Part shown: positions 50,414-58,564 of the stretch, one piece after another
Position numbering within the stretch: the first letter of the stretch is position 1
Layout: the number at the start of each line of letters is the position of its first letter
Origin: Stenotrophomonas maltophilia
GTDB lineage: Bacteria > Pseudomonadota > Gammaproteobacteria > Xanthomonadales > Xanthomonadaceae
Length of the DNA: 64,000 bases
Direction: 5' to 3'
Assembly: GCA_002364755.1 (NCBI GenBank)
Contig: DEZI01000035.1
Span: forward strand, 4,512 to 68,511
Notes under the pieces: model-generated
The model's database searches: none
What the model was told of the DNA's origin: nothing
The model's input: only the letters and a program-made list of their open reading frames with translations
Translations under genes and position numbers: made by a program

Positions 50414-51760
50414 TTACTGCTGGAGGAGTTGGGAAATTTCGTCGGTACGCGCCTGCAGCAGCGCCGCGTCACCACGGGCTTCGACGTTCAGGCGCAGCAG
50501 CGGCTCGGTGTTGGAACTGCGCAGGTTGAAGCGCCAGTCACCGAAGTCGGCGCTGACGCCGTCGGTATGGTCCAGCGCCGGCGACTGCGCGGCGAAGTGC
50601 TCCATCACGCGGGCGACGGCGGCCTTGGCATCGGAAACCTTGAAGTTGATCTCGCCGCTGCAGGGGAACGCCGCCATGCGGTCCTCCACCCAGTCGGCCA
50701 GCGAGCGGCCGCTCTCGGACACCAGCTGCGCGATCAGCAGCCACGGGATCATGCCGGAATCTGCATAAGCGAATTCGCGGAAGTAGTGGTGGGCGCTCAT
50801 CTCGCCGCCATAGACCGCGTCCTCGGCACGCATCTTTTCCTTGATGAAGGCGTGGCCGCTCTTGCACAGCACCGGCACGCCGCCGGCCGCTTCGACCATT
50901 TCCACGGTGTTCCAGACCAGGCGCGGATCGTGCACGACCTTGCCACCCGGCTGGCGGGCGAGGATTGCCTTGGCCAGCAGGCCGACCAGGTAGTAGCCCT
51001 CGATGAAGCGGCCGGTGTGGTCGAAGAAGAAGCAGCGATCAAAATCGCCGTCCCAAGCAATGCCGAAGTCGGCACCGTGTTCGCGCACGGCCTCTGCGGT
51101 GGCGGCGCGGTTTTCCGGTAGCAGCGGGTTGGGGATGCCGTTGGGGAAGTTGCCATCGGGTTCATGGCAGATGCGGATGAACTCCAGCGGCAGGTGCGGC
51201 GCCAGCAGGTCGACGATGGCACCGGCGCCGCCGTTGCCGGCATTGACCACCAGCTTCAGCGGCTTGAGCTTGCTGGCGTCGACGTAGCTGAGCAGGTGGT
51301 CGATGTAGGCGCCCTTGTCGTGGCGGGCGGTCTGCGTTGCGCTCGGCGGCTGCGGCGCGCCGGTATCGGCGGCCACGGCGTCAGAGATCGCGAACAGGCC
51401 GGTATCGGAGCTGATCGGCCGCGCGTTTTCCTTGACCAGCTTCATCCCGTTGTAGTCCATCGGGTTGTGGCTGGCGGTCACCATTACGCCGCCAGCGGCG
51501 CCCAGGTGGTCGGTCTGGAAGTAGACCTCTTCGGTGCCGCACAGGCCGATGTCGATCACTTCGCGGCCCACGCCACGCAGGCCGGCGGCGAGCGCGTCCT
51601 GCAGGGCAGGGCTGGTCAGGCGGACGTCATGTCCCAGTACTACCGGGCCCGGCGCGAGCTGAGCGTCCAGGGCCACGCCGATGCGGCGAGCCAGGTCTTC
51701 GTTCAGTTCTTCCGGCACGCGGCCGCGGATGTCATAGGCCTTGAAGGCGGGCAGGGGCAT
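50414..51760 (-). CDS. xanA: Phosphomannomutase/phosphoglucomutase
   Basis: 448 residues opening MPLPAFKAYDIRGRVPEELN. The phosphoserine loop is VMVTASHNPMDYNGMK, the metal loop DGDFDRCFFFD, the sugar loop GGEMSAHHYF and the phosphate loop RSSNTEPLLRLNVE. It interconverts mannose- and glucose-6-phosphate with the 1-phosphates, feeding both XanB (GDP-mannose) and RmlA (dTDP-glucose). The S. maltophilia orthologue is known as spgM, needed for LPS and virulence traits. The start at 51760 matches the family N-terminus. It is divergent from scoA. Confidence 0.95.
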   Translation of the reverse strand: MPLPAFKAYDIRGRVPEELNEDLARRIGVALDAQLAPGPVVLGHDVRLTSPALQDALAAGLRGVGREVIDIGLCGTEEVYFQTDHLGAAGGVMVTASHNPMDYNGMKLVKENARPISSDTGLFAISDAVAADTGAPQPPSATQTARHDKGAYIDHLLSYVDASKLKPLKLVVNAGNGGAGAIVDLLAPHLPLEFIRICHEPDGNFPNGIPNPLLPENRAATAEAVREHGADFGIAWDGDFDRCFFFDHTGRFIEGYYLVGLLAKAILARQPGGKVVHDPRLVWNTVEMVEAAGGVPVLCKSGHAFIKEKMRAEDAVYGGEMSAHHYFREFAYADSGMIPWLLIAQLVSESGRSLADWVEDRMAAFPCSGEINFKVSDAKAAVARVMEHFAAQSPALDHTDGVSADFGDWRFNLRSSNTEPLLRLNVEARGDAALLQARTDEISQLLQQ

Positions 51761-51839
51761 CTTGCGAGTCCTTGGTGAGTTCAGTCCACTAGTGTAATGC
51801 CAGCGCCGTGTGGGAATCGTTTCCATGCCGCAACGCCAC

Positions 51840-51867
51840 GTGACCGGCCGGCATGCTGGCCTAGAAT
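51840..51867 (+). promoter_or_regulatory. Candidate sigma-70 promoter of scoAB
   Basis: GTGACC (-35-like, 51840-51845) and TAGAAT (-10-like, 51862-51867) are 16 bp apart. The scoA ATG lies 33 bp further on, preceded by GAGGTGAGGG as ribosome-binding region. Confidence 0.4.
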
Positions 51868-51899
51868 GGTGCGATTACATCAACGAGGTGAGGGCGTAG

Positions 51900-52634
51900 A
51901 TGAACAACCCGGCAACGACCGGCGGCAAGCGCAGCAAGCGCTTCGGTTCGGCGGCGGAGGCCCTGCAGGGCGCCATCGCCGATGGCCAGACCCTGGCCGT
52001 GGGCGGCTTCGGCCTCTGCGGCATTCCCGAGGCGCTGATCGCCGCGCTGCGCGACAGCGGCGCCAAGGGCCTGACCGTGATCTCCAACAACGCCGGCGTC
52101 GATGGCTTCGGCCTCGGCCAGCTGCTGGAAACGCGGCAGATCAAGAAGATGATTTCGTCCTACGTGGGCGAGAACAAGGAATTCGAACGGCAGTTCCTGG
52201 CCGGTGAGCTGGAACTGGAGTTCAACCCGCAGGGCACCCTGGCCGAGCGCCTGCGCGCCGGCGGCGCGGGCATCCCGGCCTTCTTCACTGCCACCGGCTA
52301 CGGCACGGTGGTGGCCGAAGGCAAGGAAACCCGCGAGTTCGACGGCAAGCACTACGTGATGGAAACCGCGCTGCGTGCCGACGTTGCCCTGGTCAAGGCC
52401 TGGAAGGCCGACGAAGCCGGCAACCTGGTGTTCCGCAAGACCGCGCGCAACTTCAACCCGGCCTGTGCGATGGCCGGCAAGGTCTGCATCGTGGAAGTGG
52501 AAGAGGTGGTGCCGGTGGGTGCCATCGACCCGGACCAGGTGCACCTGCCGGGCATCTACGTGCACCGCATCGTGCACAACGCGCACCCCGAAAAACGCAT
52601 CGAACAGCGCACCATCCGCGCGGAGGGCAACTGA
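51900..52634 (+). CDS. scoA: Succinyl-CoA:3-ketoacid CoA-transferase subunit A (lpsI in Xanthomonas)
   Basis: 244 residues. The CoA-transferase family I alpha subunit shows GQTLAVGGFGLCGIPEALIA (glycine-rich CoA-binding motif), VISNNAGVDGFGLGQLLE, GGAGIPAFFTATGYGT and FRKTARNFNPACAMAGKV. With subunit B it transfers CoA from succinyl-CoA to acetoacetate. This fits use of the acetoacetate released by FahA, encoded elsewhere in the window. The Xanthomonas name lpsI reflects only its location beside LPS genes; no direct glycan role is evident. Confidence 0.93.
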   Translation: MNNPATTGGKRSKRFGSAAEALQGAIADGQTLAVGGFGLCGIPEALIAALRDSGAKGLTVISNNAGVDGFGLGQLLETRQIKKMISSYVGENKEFERQFLAGELELEFNPQGTLAERLRAGGAGIPAFFTATGYGTVVAEGKETREFDGKHYVMETALRADVALVKAWKADEAGNLVFRKTARNFNPACAMAGKVCIVEVEEVVPVGAIDPDQVHLPGIYVHRIVHNAHPEKRIEQRTIRAEGN

Positions 52635-52635
52635 C

Positions 52636-53268
52636 ATGGCGTGGACCCGTGACGAGATGGCGGCACGTGCCGCCCGTGAACTGACCGATGGCGCCTACGT
52701 GAACCTCGGCATCGGCCTGCCGACCCTGGTGGCCAACCACATTCCCCAAGGCGTGGACGTGTGGCTGCAGTCCGAGAACGGCCTGCTCGGCATCGGCCCG
52801 TTCCCGACCGACGCCGAAGTGGACGCCGACCTGATCAACGCCGGCAAGCAGACCGTCACCGCGCGTGCCGGTGCCAGCTATTTCGGCAGCCATGACAGCT
52901 TCGCGATGATCCGCGGCGGCCACGTCAACCTGGCCATCCTTGGCGCCATGCAGGTGACCGACAAGGGCGACCTGGCCAACTGGATGGTGCCGGGCAAGAT
53001 GGTCAAGGGCATGGGCGGCGCGATGGACCTGGTGGCCGGCGTGCAGCGCGTGGTGGTGCTGATGGAGCACACCGCGAAGAACGGCGAGCACAAGATCCTG
53101 GCCGAATGCTCGCTGCCGCTGACCGGCGTCGGCGTGGTCGACCGCATCATCACCGACCTGGCCGTGTTCGACGTGACCGACGACGGCCTGGTGCTGGTGG
53201 AAGCGGCGCCGGGCGTGGCCGATGACGAGCTGAAGGAAAAGACCGGCGTGCCGTTTAGGCAGGCCTAA
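52636..53268 (+). CDS. scoB: Succinyl-CoA:3-ketoacid CoA-transferase subunit B (lpsJ in Xanthomonas)
   Basis: 210 residues, beginning 1 bp after the scoA stop. The catalytic glutamate lies in WLQSENGLLGIGPFP, the SENG motif of family I CoA-transferases; GAYVNLGIGLPTLVANHI and GGHVNLAILGAMQV also match. It forms the active heterotetramer with ScoA. It converges on the WbsX-like gene with a gap of about 40 bp and no repeat between. Confidence 0.94.
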   Translation: MAWTRDEMAARAARELTDGAYVNLGIGLPTLVANHIPQGVDVWLQSENGLLGIGPFPTDAEVDADLINAGKQTVTARAGASYFGSHDSFAMIRGGHVNLAILGAMQVTDKGDLANWMVPGKMVKGMGGAMDLVAGVQRVVVLMEHTAKNGEHKILAECSLPLTGVGVVDRIITDLAVFDVTDDGLVLVEAAPGVADDELKEKTGVPFRQA

Positions 53269-53307
53269 CCGAGGTGGACACGCAGGAGGCCGGCTGGCCT
53301 CCTGCAC

Positions 53308-55362
53308 TCAGCTGCGCCGGGGGTAGGCTTCGCCTTTCCCTGCGTTTTCCGGTTCGCCCACACACGCCGCAGCGGTCATCACGTGCAGTCCGCTGTGCTC
53401 GCAGCATGCACCGAACACGCGTTCAATTGCATGTGCCAGGGTCCCATCGATCTGGCCCTGCTCGTTTTCGAAGGCGTTGCGGTACAGGTGCGCGTCCAGC
53501 AGCGGGCGCAGTGCCTGCAGCCGCCACCAGCCCGTGCTGTCGGGATCGAATTGATCTGTGCCGGTCGTGGTCGGCAGACCGAGCTGCGCCCGCAGCCGCT
53601 GCAATGCCGGTCCATTGCCACCGATGCAGTCAGCGACAGGCAGCAGGTGTCCTTCGGCCACCACCATTCCCAGGCGCGGATCAGCCTGGAATGCAGCGTG
53701 GATGCGCGCAGCGCGCCCCCCCAGGATCAGGCGCTGCAGGAGCTCCTGCCGCCACTGGTCCCCGTTGTCACGATGGGTTGAGCGCTTGGTGTGCAGCTTC
53801 AGCACCACGTCGTGGTTGTCCTGCAGCAGCCGCTCGGCAACCTCCAGGAACGGCAGGATGTCGCGCCCCTGGTTGTCCACGGCAATCACCTCGCCCTGCA
53901 GCCCATGGCTGGCCAGCGCCTGGCGGACCGCCTCCACCTGCTGTGCGGGCGTGCTGACGATGATCCGCCACCGCAGTGCAGCCTCGCTCAGGGCGGCCAG
54001 CAGTTCCGGCAACGTCTCCAGATACCAGGCGTGCAGGTGCACTGCCGGTTGCGGCTGCAGTGCCGGCGCCGGCGAGAGTGCCTCGCGGGTGGCCTGCAGC
54101 CAGGCATGGCCCAGTCGTGCATCGGGCTCGAGCAATGCGCCTTCGGCCCACTCGTTCCACGCATTGATGAAGACCAGGCGCTGGTCCTGCGGCGCCGACG
54201 CCAGGCGCTCGTGCACCGTCCGGCGCAGCCAGTCGCGATAGCCGCGCGGTGAGGCGTGCAGGTACACACGGCCACGGCCGGAGCGTCGTGCTTCGTTGTC
54301 CCAGCCGGGATTCACGCCGGGGTAGAGCGGGTAGTCCGGCAGCGGCCGCGCACCGATCTCGGCAGCCAGTTCGCGCCAGTCGCGCACGTCGCCGTTGAAT
54401 CCGGGATTGAGCAGCCACTGCTGCGCCGACAGCGAGGCAGGATTGCTCATGTTCGGCGGGAATTCGACGGCGGCATCAAAGCCGATGTCGCGCGGATCGG
54501 GCCGTTCGAAGCCCTGGACGTACGCCAGATGGATCTCGCCGACGCCGTGGTCACGGCACCAGCGGCGCCAGCGCTCCGTGGTCGCCCGTGCATCGGGCAG
54601 CAGGTGCGGGCGGTAGACCAGCAGCATCGGCCTGCCAGCGACCTTCAGTGCGCGCCGGTCACGCAGGTACGGTGCGATGTGGGCGATGAAGGCCAGGTCA
54701 TCCTCGGCGCTGTGCTGCTGGCCGATCAGGATGTCCTCGTCGCGGCCATCCCAGCGCCGCGCCCAGTTTTCGTTGGCCCAGCACAGGCAGAACGGCAGAT
54801 CGATGCTGTCATCGGCCAGCCACTGCTGCAGCGGGTCCTCCATCAGGGTGCGGCCACTGAACCAGTAGTAGTAGAAGCAGAACGCGCCGATGCCATGTTC
54901 GGCCGCGAGCTTCGCCTGGTCGCGCATCACCTGCGGGTTGCGCAGATCGTAGAAGCCGAGATCGGCAGGCAGGCGCGGTTGGATGTGGCCTTCGAACTGC
55001 GGCAAGGCGCGGGTGACGTTGCGCCACTCGGTGAAGCCTTTGCCCCACCACGCGTCATTCTCGGCGAAGGTGTGGAACTGCGGCAGGTAGAAAGCGACAA
55101 GGGTGGCCGGCAGCGGGGTGGGCAGGGCGTCCTGCCGATAGCTGCGGTGGCCGATCGCGGCCTCGTCGGCACGCCAGCGCAGCTGCGCGCCCGAACGGGG
55201 GCCGGCGGTATCTTGCTGACCCTTGGGCGGCGGCGGCACCCAGTCACCATGACGGGCCAGCAGGCGGGTCCGCAGCCGGTCGCGCTGCCCCTCGGACAGG
55301 GGCAGCAGCCGGAAGGCCGCACGCAGCAGCGGGAACAGGGCCTGGCGCAGGCTGCCGCTCAT
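53308..55362 (-). CDS. WbsX (GH99-like) domain fused to a rhamnan-synthesis F (RgpF) domain
   Basis: 684 residues. Residues about 85-430 are the WbsX/GT99-like domain: LVAFYLPQFHTFAENDAWWG, KGFTEWRNV, WANENWARRWDG and FINAWNEWAEGALLEPD. Residues about 445-670 match the RgpF family: VHLHAWYLETLPELL, VIAVDNQGRDILPFLEV and VLKLHTKRSTH. Such fusions occur in O-antigen and rhamnan loci and are thought to be glycosyltransferases, though the domain also resembles glycoside hydrolases. It lies beside the rhamnose and mannose donor genes, not in the metB-etfA cluster. No signal peptide is seen. Confidence 0.86.
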   Translation of the reverse strand: MSGSLRQALFPLLRAAFRLLPLSEGQRDRLRTRLLARHGDWVPPPPKGQQDTAGPRSGAQLRWRADEAAIGHRSYRQDALPTPLPATLVAFYLPQFHTFAENDAWWGKGFTEWRNVTRALPQFEGHIQPRLPADLGFYDLRNPQVMRDQAKLAAEHGIGAFCFYYYWFSGRTLMEDPLQQWLADDSIDLPFCLCWANENWARRWDGRDEDILIGQQHSAEDDLAFIAHIAPYLRDRRALKVAGRPMLLVYRPHLLPDARATTERWRRWCRDHGVGEIHLAYVQGFERPDPRDIGFDAAVEFPPNMSNPASLSAQQWLLNPGFNGDVRDWRELAAEIGARPLPDYPLYPGVNPGWDNEARRSGRGRVYLHASPRGYRDWLRRTVHERLASAPQDQRLVFINAWNEWAEGALLEPDARLGHAWLQATREALSPAPALQPQPAVHLHAWYLETLPELLAALSEAALRWRIIVSTPAQQVEAVRQALASHGLQGEVIAVDNQGRDILPFLEVAERLLQDNHDVVLKLHTKRSTHRDNGDQWRQELLQRLILGGRAARIHAAFQADPRLGMVVAEGHLLPVADCIGGNGPALQRLRAQLGLPTTTGTDQFDPDSTGWWRLQALRPLLDAHLYRNAFENEQGQIDGTLAHAIERVFGACCEHSGLHVMTAAACVGEPENAGKGEAYPRRS

Positions 55363-55492
55363 CGCAGCACGCCCCCGGAAGGACGGGCGAGGGCGGGCAT
55401 GGTCGTCGTGGAAAGGGTCATGGACGCATTTTCGACGCTGGCGGCCATCACGGCAAACCGGATCGCGGCGGCTGCCGTGCTAGCGTGGCGCG

Positions 55493-56080
55493 ATGCTGTT
55501 CCCCTACGACCTGCCCGATGCCGACGTCCAGCACCTGCCGGGCTGGCTGCCTACCGCCGCCGCCGATGCGCTGCTGCCTGCCCTGCAGGCGGAACTGCCG
55601 TGGGAGGTGCACCGCATCCGCATGTTCGGCAACTGGGTGGATTCGCCCCGGCTGAGCTGCTGGATCGGTGATCCGCAGGCGCGCTATCGCTATTCCGGTG
55701 CTGAGTTCGTGCCGCTGCCGTGGCCGCCGCGGCTGCAGGCCCTGCGCGAGCGCCTGCAGGCGCACGGCATTGGTGCGTTCAACAGCGTGCTGGTCAACCG
55801 CTACCGCAACGGCGGCGATTACATGGGCTGGCACAGCGATGACGAACCGGAGCTGGGGCCGTCACCGCTCATCGCCTCGCTCAGCCTGGGCTCGGCGCGC
55901 CGTTTCCTGCTGCGACGGCGCGACGATCCCTCGCACAAGGCCGAATTCCTGCTCGGCCACGGCGACCTGCTGCTGATGGGCGGCAGCACCCAGCGCTTCT
56001 ACCAGCACGCGCTGCCGAAGATGGCACGGGTGCAGGGCGAGCGCATCAACCTGACGTTCCGCTGGATCCAGCCCCGCTGA
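55493..56080 (+). CDS. alkB: AlkB-like 2-oxoglutarate/Fe(II)-dependent DNA repair dioxygenase
   Basis: 195 residues. The iron ligands are WHSDDE (HxD) and YQHALPK (distal His). The 2-oxoglutarate-binding arginines are in RINLTFRW (RxxxxxR). VNRYRNGGDYMGWH and SLSLGSARRFLL are typical. It resembles the ALKBH2/3-like branch (about 200 residues) more than E. coli AlkB. It oxidatively removes alkyl groups from 1-methyladenine and 3-methylcytosine in DNA. It is a single gene; the RBS is weak (GGCGCG). Confidence 0.92.
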   Translation: MLFPYDLPDADVQHLPGWLPTAAADALLPALQAELPWEVHRIRMFGNWVDSPRLSCWIGDPQARYRYSGAEFVPLPWPPRLQALRERLQAHGIGAFNSVLVNRYRNGGDYMGWHSDDEPELGPSPLIASLSLGSARRFLLRRRDDPSHKAEFLLGHGDLLLMGGSTQRFYQHALPKMARVQGERINLTFRWIQPR

Positions 56081-56089
56081 GGGCGTTCC

Positions 56090-56150
56090 GTCGGGCATGG
56101 CCCGTCGCTATCTGGATTGAAAAAGGGGTAGCGCCGGGCCAGGCCCGGCG
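56090..56150. repeat. SMAG pair, one copy decayed
   Basis: TCGGGCATGGCCCGTCGC + TATC (56090-56111) is a decayed copy. GTAG + CGCCGGGCCAGGCCCGGCG (56128-56150) is intact apart from the loop (AG for AT). They lie between convergent alkB and the Mla-type operon. Confidence 0.75.
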
Positions 56151-56167
56151 AGCGCAGCGGATACGGC

Positions 56168-56809
56168 TCAGCGCTTCAGTGCGGCCGTGTCGTTCTGTCC
56201 GTTCACCAGCGTCCAGCCCACCACGTCCTGCGCCAGCTGCTGCAGGCCACGCTCGAAGGCGGCGGCCACGGCTGGCACGTCGGTGCTGCCCACCGGCTGT
56301 GCCTGGCGGAAGGTGCGGTCGGCCACCACGCGCTGGTCGGTGGTGTGGATCAGTTTGGCGTTCACTTCGATCACCACCGTCGGCGTGGCCTGGCCCTGGT
56401 AATCCGATTCGAAGCGGCGGATATCAGTGGCCAGCTTGTAGTCGGCACGGATGCCGGCGGCGGTGCGGGCCACGCCGCGCAGGCGGCCGGAATCCTCGAA
56501 GCCGCGCAGCAGGGTGTCCTCGATGATGTCGGTGGCCGGCTGCGCCCAGCTGGCACCCTTGTAGATCTCCAGCTCGGACGGCGTCGGCCGCACGTTGATG
56601 CGCGGGCTGTCGACCATGCGCGCGGCGCTGGGCTTGGACACCACCAGCTGCCAGTCGGCCTGCGGCCAGCTCGGGTCCACCTTCACCTGCACGGCGGGCG
56701 AGTACAGGGTGACCGGGCTCTTGTCGCCACTGCCAAGGATCGAGCAGCCACCCAGCAGGGTGACGGTCGAGGCGGCCAGCAGCAGGCGCGGAAGGGTCAT
56801 CGGGCTCAT
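56168..56809 (-). CDS. ABC-type transport auxiliary lipoprotein (PqiC/YmbA-like)
   Basis: 213 residues. Signal peptide with lipobox LLGGCS (Cys22), so lipid-anchored. Family segments are YSPAVQVKVDPSWPQADWQL, VSKPSAARMVDSPRINVRPT and RIFRQAQPV-like TFRQAQPVGSTDVPAVAAAF. Such lipoproteins cap MCE transport systems at the outer membrane. It is the last gene of a four-gene operon and overlaps the MCE gene by 4 bp (ATGA). No separate MlaC-type carrier is present here. Confidence 0.88.
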   Translation of the reverse strand: MSPMTLPRLLLAASTVTLLGGCSILGSGDKSPVTLYSPAVQVKVDPSWPQADWQLVVSKPSAARMVDSPRINVRPTPSELEIYKGASWAQPATDIIEDTLLRGFEDSGRLRGVARTAAGIRADYKLATDIRRFESDYQGQATPTVVIEVNAKLIHTTDQRVVADRTFRQAQPVGSTDVPAVAAAFERGLQQLAQDVVGWTLVNGQNDTAALKR

Positions 56810-57732
56810 TTGGGTTCGAACTCCTTCGGTGCGTCGCGGCCCAGCAGGTAGCGCGCGGGATTGTTCTCGAGGCGGTCGCTGACCCGGCGCAGGTCGCGGA
56901 TCAGGCCACGCAGTTCATTCAGGGTCGGGCCCAGCTGGCCGAGGCCATCGTTGGCGAAGCTGTTGATGGCCGCGCGGTTCTCGCCGAGGATCGAATCGGC
57001 ATTGCCGGCCGCCGAATCGAGCTTGCCCAGGGTGGCGTCGAGCTTGTCGATGATGCCCGGCAGCTGCTGCACCAGGTTCTTGTCGAGGCGCTCGATGGTG
57101 CCGTTTGTGGTCTTCAGCGTGGTGTCCAGGCTGCGTGCGGCATCGCGCGCGCTGAGCAGCAGCGCCTGGGTGCCCTGGTCGCGGTCGGCCAGGCCGCCGC
57201 TGATGGTTTCCAGGTTGGCCAGAGTGGCATTGATCGAGGCCACGTTGCGGTCGCTGAGGACCTGGTCCATGCGCTCGACGATGCGGTTGGCCACGTCGGT
57301 GATGTTCTGCAGGGCCGACGGCGTGGTCGGGATGATCGGCGCCGGATCCTTGTTGACGGTGGTCAGCGTCGGTGCCTGCGGCGTGCCGCCGCTGAGCTGG
57401 ATGATCGACGGACCGGTCAGGCTGGTGATGGCCAGCTTGGCGCGGGTATCGGTCTTGACCGGGGTGTTGGAGTTCAGGCGGATGCGCGCGACCACCTGAC
57501 GTGGGTCATCGGGCACCAGGTTCAGTTCGGTGATCGAACCCACCGCGATGCCGTTGTACTGCACCGGGCTGCCGACCGACAGGCCGGTGACCGCCTCGCG
57601 GAACACCACGCGGTATTCCTGCCAGGTGCGGTCGGAGGAGTACTTGGCCGCCCACAGGCCGAAGGCCAGCAGGGCCAGGCCGGTGATCAGGGTGAACGCG
57701 CCGATCAGCACGTAGTTGGCTTTGGTTTCCAT
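56806..57732 (-). CDS. mlaD: MlaD-type MCE-domain protein
   Basis: 308 residues. One N-terminal membrane anchor (YVLIGAFTLITGLALLAFGL) is followed by an MCE domain (residues about 40-120; VTGLSVGSPVQYNGIAVGSI). A long helical region with RLDKNLVQQLPGIIDKLDAT forms the periplasmic needle part. MCE proteins form hexameric rings that move phospholipids across the periplasm. It starts 3 bp after the ATPase gene stop. At 308 residues it is longer than E. coli MlaD (about 183). Confidence 0.92.
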   Translation of the reverse strand: METKANYVLIGAFTLITGLALLAFGLWAAKYSSDRTWQEYRVVFREAVTGLSVGSPVQYNGIAVGSITELNLVPDDPRQVVARIRLNSNTPVKTDTRAKLAITSLTGPSIIQLSGGTPQAPTLTTVNKDPAPIIPTTPSALQNITDVANRIVERMDQVLSDRNVASINATLANLETISGGLADRDQGTQALLLSARDAARSLDTTLKTTNGTIERLDKNLVQQLPGIIDKLDATLGKLDSAAGNADSILGENRAAINSFANDGLGQLGPTLNELRGLIRDLRRVSDRLENNPARYLLGRDAPKEFEPK

Positions 57733-57735
57733 GGC

Positions 57736-58563
57736 TCAGGCACTCTTGATCTGTTCGCCGCGTGCGGCACGCGCACGGGGTCCGTGGAAGTATTCCTGGA
57801 TCCATGGATGGTCCAGTTGCTCGAGTTCGGACAGCGGCGCGTTGGCCACCACCTTGCGGTCGGCGATCACCGCCACCCGGTCGCAGATGGCATAGAGCGT
57901 GTCCAGATCGTGGGTGATCAGGAACACAGTCAGCCCCAATGCCTCCTGCAGCGTCTTGATCAGGCGGTCGAAGGCGGCCGCGCCGATCGGGTCCAGGCCG
58001 GCGGTGGGTTCGTCCAGAAACAGCAGCGGCGGGTCCAGCGCCAGCGCACGGGCCAGGCCGGCGCGCTTGCGCATGCCGCCGGACAGCTGCGAAGGCAGCT
58101 TGTTGATCGCATCCGCGGGCAGGCCGGCCAGCTTCACCTTCAGCAGGGCCAGTTCGTAGTGCCAGCGCTCGGGCAGCTCGCGGTGGTGTTCCTTCAGCGG
58201 CACCTGCACGTTCTCGCCAACGGTCAGCGAGGAGAACAGCGCGCCATCCTGGAACAGCACGCCGGTATTGCGCTCGATGTGCAGGCGGCTTTCGGCATCG
58301 TCGGCGCGCGCGTCGCGGCCGAGCACTTCGATCTGTCCTTCGTCGGGTACGCGCAGGCCGAGGATCGAGCGCATCAGCACAGATTTGCCGGTGCCCGACC
58401 CGCCAACCACGCCGAGGATCTCACCGCGGCGCACGTCCAGGTCCAGGCCCTCGTGCACGGTCTGGCTGCCGAAGCGGTTGACCAGCCCGCGCACGCGGAT
58501 GGCCAGGTCCTGGCCCTGGTCGTCCTGCATGGCGGTGTCGGTGGGGGTGTCGTGAGTGCTCAT
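57736..58563 (-). CDS. mlaF: MlaF-type ABC transporter ATPase
   Basis: 275 residues. Walker A VVGGSGTGKSVLMRSIL, signature LSGGMRKRAGLARAL, Walker B LLFLDEPTAGLDPIG and switch His LITHDLDTLYAICDRVAV are all intact. It energises phospholipid trafficking with the MlaE permease. It overlaps the end of the permease gene by no more than a few bases. The C-terminus is lysine/arginine-rich, with a long PRARAARGEQIKSA tail. Confidence 0.93.
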   Translation of the reverse strand: MSTHDTPTDTAMQDDQGQDLAIRVRGLVNRFGSQTVHEGLDLDVRRGEILGVVGGSGTGKSVLMRSILGLRVPDEGQIEVLGRDARADDAESRLHIERNTGVLFQDGALFSSLTVGENVQVPLKEHHRELPERWHYELALLKVKLAGLPADAINKLPSQLSGGMRKRAGLARALALDPPLLFLDEPTAGLDPIGAAAFDRLIKTLQEALGLTVFLITHDLDTLYAICDRVAVIADRKVVANAPLSELEQLDHPWIQEYFHGPRARAARGEQIKSA

Positions 58564-58564
58564 G

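Noticed and set aside
48998..51760. xanB and xanA considered as an alginate-type algA/algC pair
   Set aside because: No alginate genes are nearby. The order and the rml/sco neighbours match the Xanthomonas/Stenotrophomonas xanAB (spgM) locus.
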